NCBI GenBank assembly: GCA_964528055.1
Contig: CAZGQM010000002.1
Location: 186,001 to 250,000, forward strand
DNA length: 64,000 nt
Direction: 5' to 3'
Source of the DNA: Geoanaerobacter sp964528055
GTDB taxonomy: Bacteria > Desulfobacterota > Desulfuromonadia > Geobacterales > DSM-12255
Shown here piece by piece: positions 61,581 through 64,000 of this stretch (positions are counted from its first letter, which is position 1; every line of letters begins with the position of its first letter). The notes beneath the pieces are model-generated. The model saw nothing but the letters and a program-made list of their open reading frames with translations, searched no databases and had not been told where the DNA came from. The translations under genes were made by a program, and so were the position numbers.

Positions 61581-63394
61581 TGTTTCCCCTTGATGAATCG
61601 GATAAGTTCCTCTGCTAGGCCGTATCGGCCGAATGGGGGAATCAGGTAGAATCCTCCCACTCGGGTATGCACTTCTGAAATAAATTCTTTCGCTATCTCG
61701 ACTCCTTCCCTAACGCCCGCCTCTTTTTCCTTTCCCTTCATCCGCTGTCGTATTTCATCTGGAATGACAATCCCCGGGACCTCGTTGTGGAGGTATTCGC
61801 AGTTCCGTTCGCTGACGAGAGGGAGAATCCCCGGGAGAATCGGTATCACCAGGTGATTGGTCTGCTCAAGCATTGCAAAAAGCAGCAGAGGGTCGTAGAC
61901 CGGTTGTGTCTGAGCGAAGCAAGCGCCAGCAGCTACCTTCTTCTCCAGCCTGGCAACCTGAACCGGCAGTTTTGGTGAATTTGGATTAAATGCGCAGCCA
62001 ACGGTGAAACCGGTACCATGGCCGATGGGTTGGCCAAGCGAATTGATGCCGGCATTAAGGTCGTTCATCAGTTTGATGAGGCCGAAGGAGTTCAGATCAA
62101 AGACCGATGAAGCCCCGGCCTGATCGCCGAGTCGCGCCGGGTCTCCTGTAACTGCAAGGATGTTGCGGATGCCGAGGATGCTGGCACCCATAAGGTCCGA
62201 CTGTAAACCCAGGAGGTTTCGATCCCGGCAGGTTATATGGGCGATGACCTCAATTCCCACCTCATGCTGTATCAGGTTTCCCAGTGCGATGTTGCCGAGC
62301 CTTACTTTTGCCAGCGGGTTTTCTGCCAGGTTGATGGCATCTGCTCCTGCCTCTTTGAGTACACGGCTGCCGGCCAGCACTTTGCTGAAATCCATGCCGT
62401 GAGGTGGGTCGAGTTCAACGGTTATGATCGGCCGTTTCCCCCAATCGGCCAGAAATCCGTGGGATGCAGTCGGTTCTTTATGGCAGGTGGCTATCGTAGA
62501 TATAATGCTCCGCTTGACGCGTGTCGCCGGCAGTATCCCCTTCAGTCGTGCCGCGGTTGAGTGTATATGCTCAGGCGTGGTACCGCAGCAGCCTCCCACG
62601 AGTGTGGCGCCGGCGGCTACCATCTCTGCGGCCATTCCGGCAAAGTACTCCGGTGTGCAACGATAGATGTGCCGGCCTTCAAGATACTCGGGAAAACCGC
62701 TGTTGGCAAATGCCGCAAGTGGGAGGTCGGTTGCTGCCGCCAGCCGCTGAATGGTGCGAAGTACTTCCAGAGGTCCCGCCCCGCAGTTTGCTCCGATCAT
62801 GTCGGCACCGGCAGCGGTGAGCTCACGGGCAACCTGTTCGACGTCAAAGCCCGCAGCAGTCCGGCCTCCATCCAGAAATGCCATGCTGGCAACGATCGGC
62901 AGGCCAGTCGCTTTGGCTGCTGTCAGGGCGTTCCTGATCTGGGCAAGATCGGAAAAGGTCTCAAGGAGCAAGAGATCTATACCACCCTCAGCAAGGGCGT
63001 TTACCTGCACTTGAAAGATTTCCTGCTGTTCCGAGTCTGAAAGCTCCCGCTCCTCACCTTTAAGCCTTAGCAGCGGACCGACCGATCCGGCTACGAGTGC
63101 ACGCCCCCCTGCTGCCTTACGGGCGATGACCGCTCCCTGCCTGTTAATCTCTTCAACCTTTCGTTCAAGACCGATCGGTTGTAGCCGCGTGTAATTGGCT
63201 CCGAAGGTGTTAGTTTCGATAAGCTGGGCGCCGGCAGCCAGGTATGCGGCGTGGAGCTCAAGTACCAGATGGGGGTGGACGAGGTTCAGGTGCTCGAAGT
63301 TGGCCTCTAGCCCTACCCCTTTTGAATAGAGCATGGTGCCAATTGCGCCGTCCCCTACCAGGACATCATATATCAGTCGGTCTCTCAGGTTCAT
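61577..63394 (-). CDS. Homocysteine S-methyltransferase/methylenetetrahydrofolate reductase fusion
   Basis: 605 residues. N-terminal homocysteine methyltransferase (DGAIGTMLYSKG, LIETNTFGANYTRL; zinc cysteines in MIGANCGAGP and VGGCCGTTPEHI) to ~290, then a methylenetetrahydrofolate reductase barrel (ITVELDPPHGMDFSK; ILAVTGDPARLGDQ; FFAQTQPVYD-like CFAQTQPVYD) to the end. The same layout as Bacillus YitJ. Supplies methyl groups for methionine. No B12-binding domain is present, which differs from MetH. Confidence 0.92.
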   Translation of the reverse strand: MNLRDRLIYDVLVGDGAIGTMLYSKGVGLEANFEHLNLVHPHLVLELHAAYLAAGAQLIETNTFGANYTRLQPIGLERKVEEINRQGAVIARKAAGGRALVAGSVGPLLRLKGEERELSDSEQQEIFQVQVNALAEGGIDLLLLETFSDLAQIRNALTAAKATGLPIVASMAFLDGGRTAAGFDVEQVARELTAAGADMIGANCGAGPLEVLRTIQRLAAATDLPLAAFANSGFPEYLEGRHIYRCTPEYFAGMAAEMVAAGATLVGGCCGTTPEHIHSTAARLKGILPATRVKRSIISTIATCHKEPTASHGFLADWGKRPIITVELDPPHGMDFSKVLAGSRVLKEAGADAINLAENPLAKVRLGNIALGNLIQHEVGIEVIAHITCRDRNLLGLQSDLMGASILGIRNILAVTGDPARLGDQAGASSVFDLNSFGLIKLMNDLNAGINSLGQPIGHGTGFTVGCAFNPNSPKLPVQVARLEKKVAAGACFAQTQPVYDPLLLFAMLEQTNHLVIPILPGILPLVSERNCEYLHNEVPGIVIPDEIRQRMKGKEKEAGVREGVEIAKEFISEVHTRVGGFYLIPPFGRYGLAEELIRFIKGKQ

Positions 63395-63505
63395 GTGATC
63401 TGCCAGCTCTTTTGCTGGTCTTTTTTCGCGATTTTGCTAGTATACCAGGTTATGCAATACACCGACATCAAGCCGGATGGGGCTGCTGCATCCGAAGGAG
63501 TGATC

Positions 63506-64000
63506 ATGCTGCATGAAGCAATGAACTGGTTGGTAACCACCATAGGTGCCATGGGATATCCCGGAATATTTCTCCTTATGGCGATGGAGAGCTCAATCAT
63601 CCCGGTACCGAGCGAGCTGGTTATGCCTCCAGCCGGCTATCTGGCGCAACAGGGAGAGATGAACATGGCCGTTGCCATTCTCTGCGGAACTATCGGGAGC
63701 CTGGTTGGTGCATACGCCAACTATTTTGCCTCTCATTACCTTGGTCGTCCGCTGGTCCTTCGCTACGGGAAGTATGTCGGGATCACCCCCCACAAATTTG
63801 CAAAAGTGGAGGCATTCTTCCACAAACATGGCGAGATTTCAACCTTCATCGGTCGCCTGCTGCCGGTTGTTCGTCACCTGATCTCGATCCCTGCCGGACT
63901 TGCCGGTATGAACCATCTACGGTTTTCCATCTATACCCTGGCAGGCGCCGGGATCTGGTGCACCATCCTCGCATATATCGGCTACATAATAGGCAAAGAA
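63506..64000 (+). CDS. DedA family membrane protein (3' end cut by window)
   Basis: 165 residues visible, open to the last base. ATG 63506 follows GAAGGAGTG; an in-frame ATG at 63452 lacks a site. LLMAMESSIIPVPSELVMPP, GSLVGAYANYFASHYLGRPL and the FIGRLLPVVRHLISIPAG motif with its conserved arginines are DedA/SNARE-associated (VTT) hallmarks. These proteins are lipid transporters or scramblases for undecaprenyl phosphate and membrane homeostasis. Confidence 0.9.
   Translation, partial: MLHEAMNWLVTTIGAMGYPGIFLLMAMESSIIPVPSELVMPPAGYLAQQGEMNMAVAILCGTIGSLVGAYANYFASHYLGRPLVLRYGKYVGITPHKFAKVEAFFHKHGEISTFIGRLLPVVRHLISIPAGLAGMNHLRFSIYTLAGAGIWCTILAYIGYIIGKE

Noticed and set aside
1..64000. CRISPR array, tRNA or rRNA genes, IS elements
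   Set aside because: No regularly spaced short repeats, tRNA-like cloverleafs, rRNA stretches or transposase genes were seen. The attachment site is not a tRNA gene.

Overview
The window reads as one chromosome segment of a Geobacter-like bacterium (Geobacterales). This rests on a long anaerobic-type cobalamin operon with a ThiC/BzaF paralog, PEP-CTERM proteins behind sigma-54 promoters, HDOD and PilZ proteins, and a fused homocysteine methyltransferase/MTHFR. The genus is an inference; no rRNA or tRNA gene was seen.

Region 1 (1-22.2 kb) is a flagellin-modification island ending in the flagellin it presumably serves. It has FkbM-type and other methyltransferases, a CatB-like acetyltransferase, a carrier protein with its AMP ligase, a 1502-aa methyltransferase/TPR/double-OGT protein, and a 2224-aa protein with serial family-9-like glycosyltransferase units and TPRs. 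A sigma-28 promoter then drives a flagellin of alphaproteobacterial style, followed by an unknown gene, flbT and flaF.

Region 2 (22.4-24.3 kb) holds a small basic protein, an HDOD protein and engB (ysxC). The engB 3' end and the cobalamin riboswitch behind it have been a repeated insertion target. Three copies of 'engB 3' end + riboswitch 5' half' occur at 24.2, 25.6 and 37.3 kb. The last two lie in a perfect 371-bp direct repeat with a period of 11,657 bp. Between them is an integrative element with a tyrosine integrase, a primase-helicase, KlcA antirestriction protein, a string of tiny overlapping genes, a frameshifted ftsW, a SHOCT protein, an XRE regulator and a PEP-CTERM gene. A 1.39-kb mini-element carrying only another PEP-CTERM gene sits between the first and second copies. 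Only the third copy keeps a complete riboswitch.

Region 3 (37.4-56.7 kb) is a continuous cobalamin operon under that riboswitch: cobU, cobT, cobS, cobC, cbiA, bzaF/thiC-like, cbiMNQO, cbiX, cbiC, cbiD, cbiET, cbiL, a small exported protein, cbiF, cbiG, a cbiH-cbiP fusion, cbiB and cobD. No cbiJ and no adenosyltransferase gene lie inside it.

Region 4 (56.7-64 kb) has a PilZ protein, a J-domain protein, a znuACB zinc importer, a lipoprotein, a B12-independent-style homocysteine methyltransferase/MTHFR fusion and the start of a DedA gene.

The least expected signal is a 17-bp imperfect palindrome (TGTCGGNNATYWTTACA) found 78-80 bp upstream of sigma-54 -24/-12 boxes at both PEP-CTERM genes and at the PilZ gene. 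This suggests one regulon joining the mobile-element cargo to a host gene.
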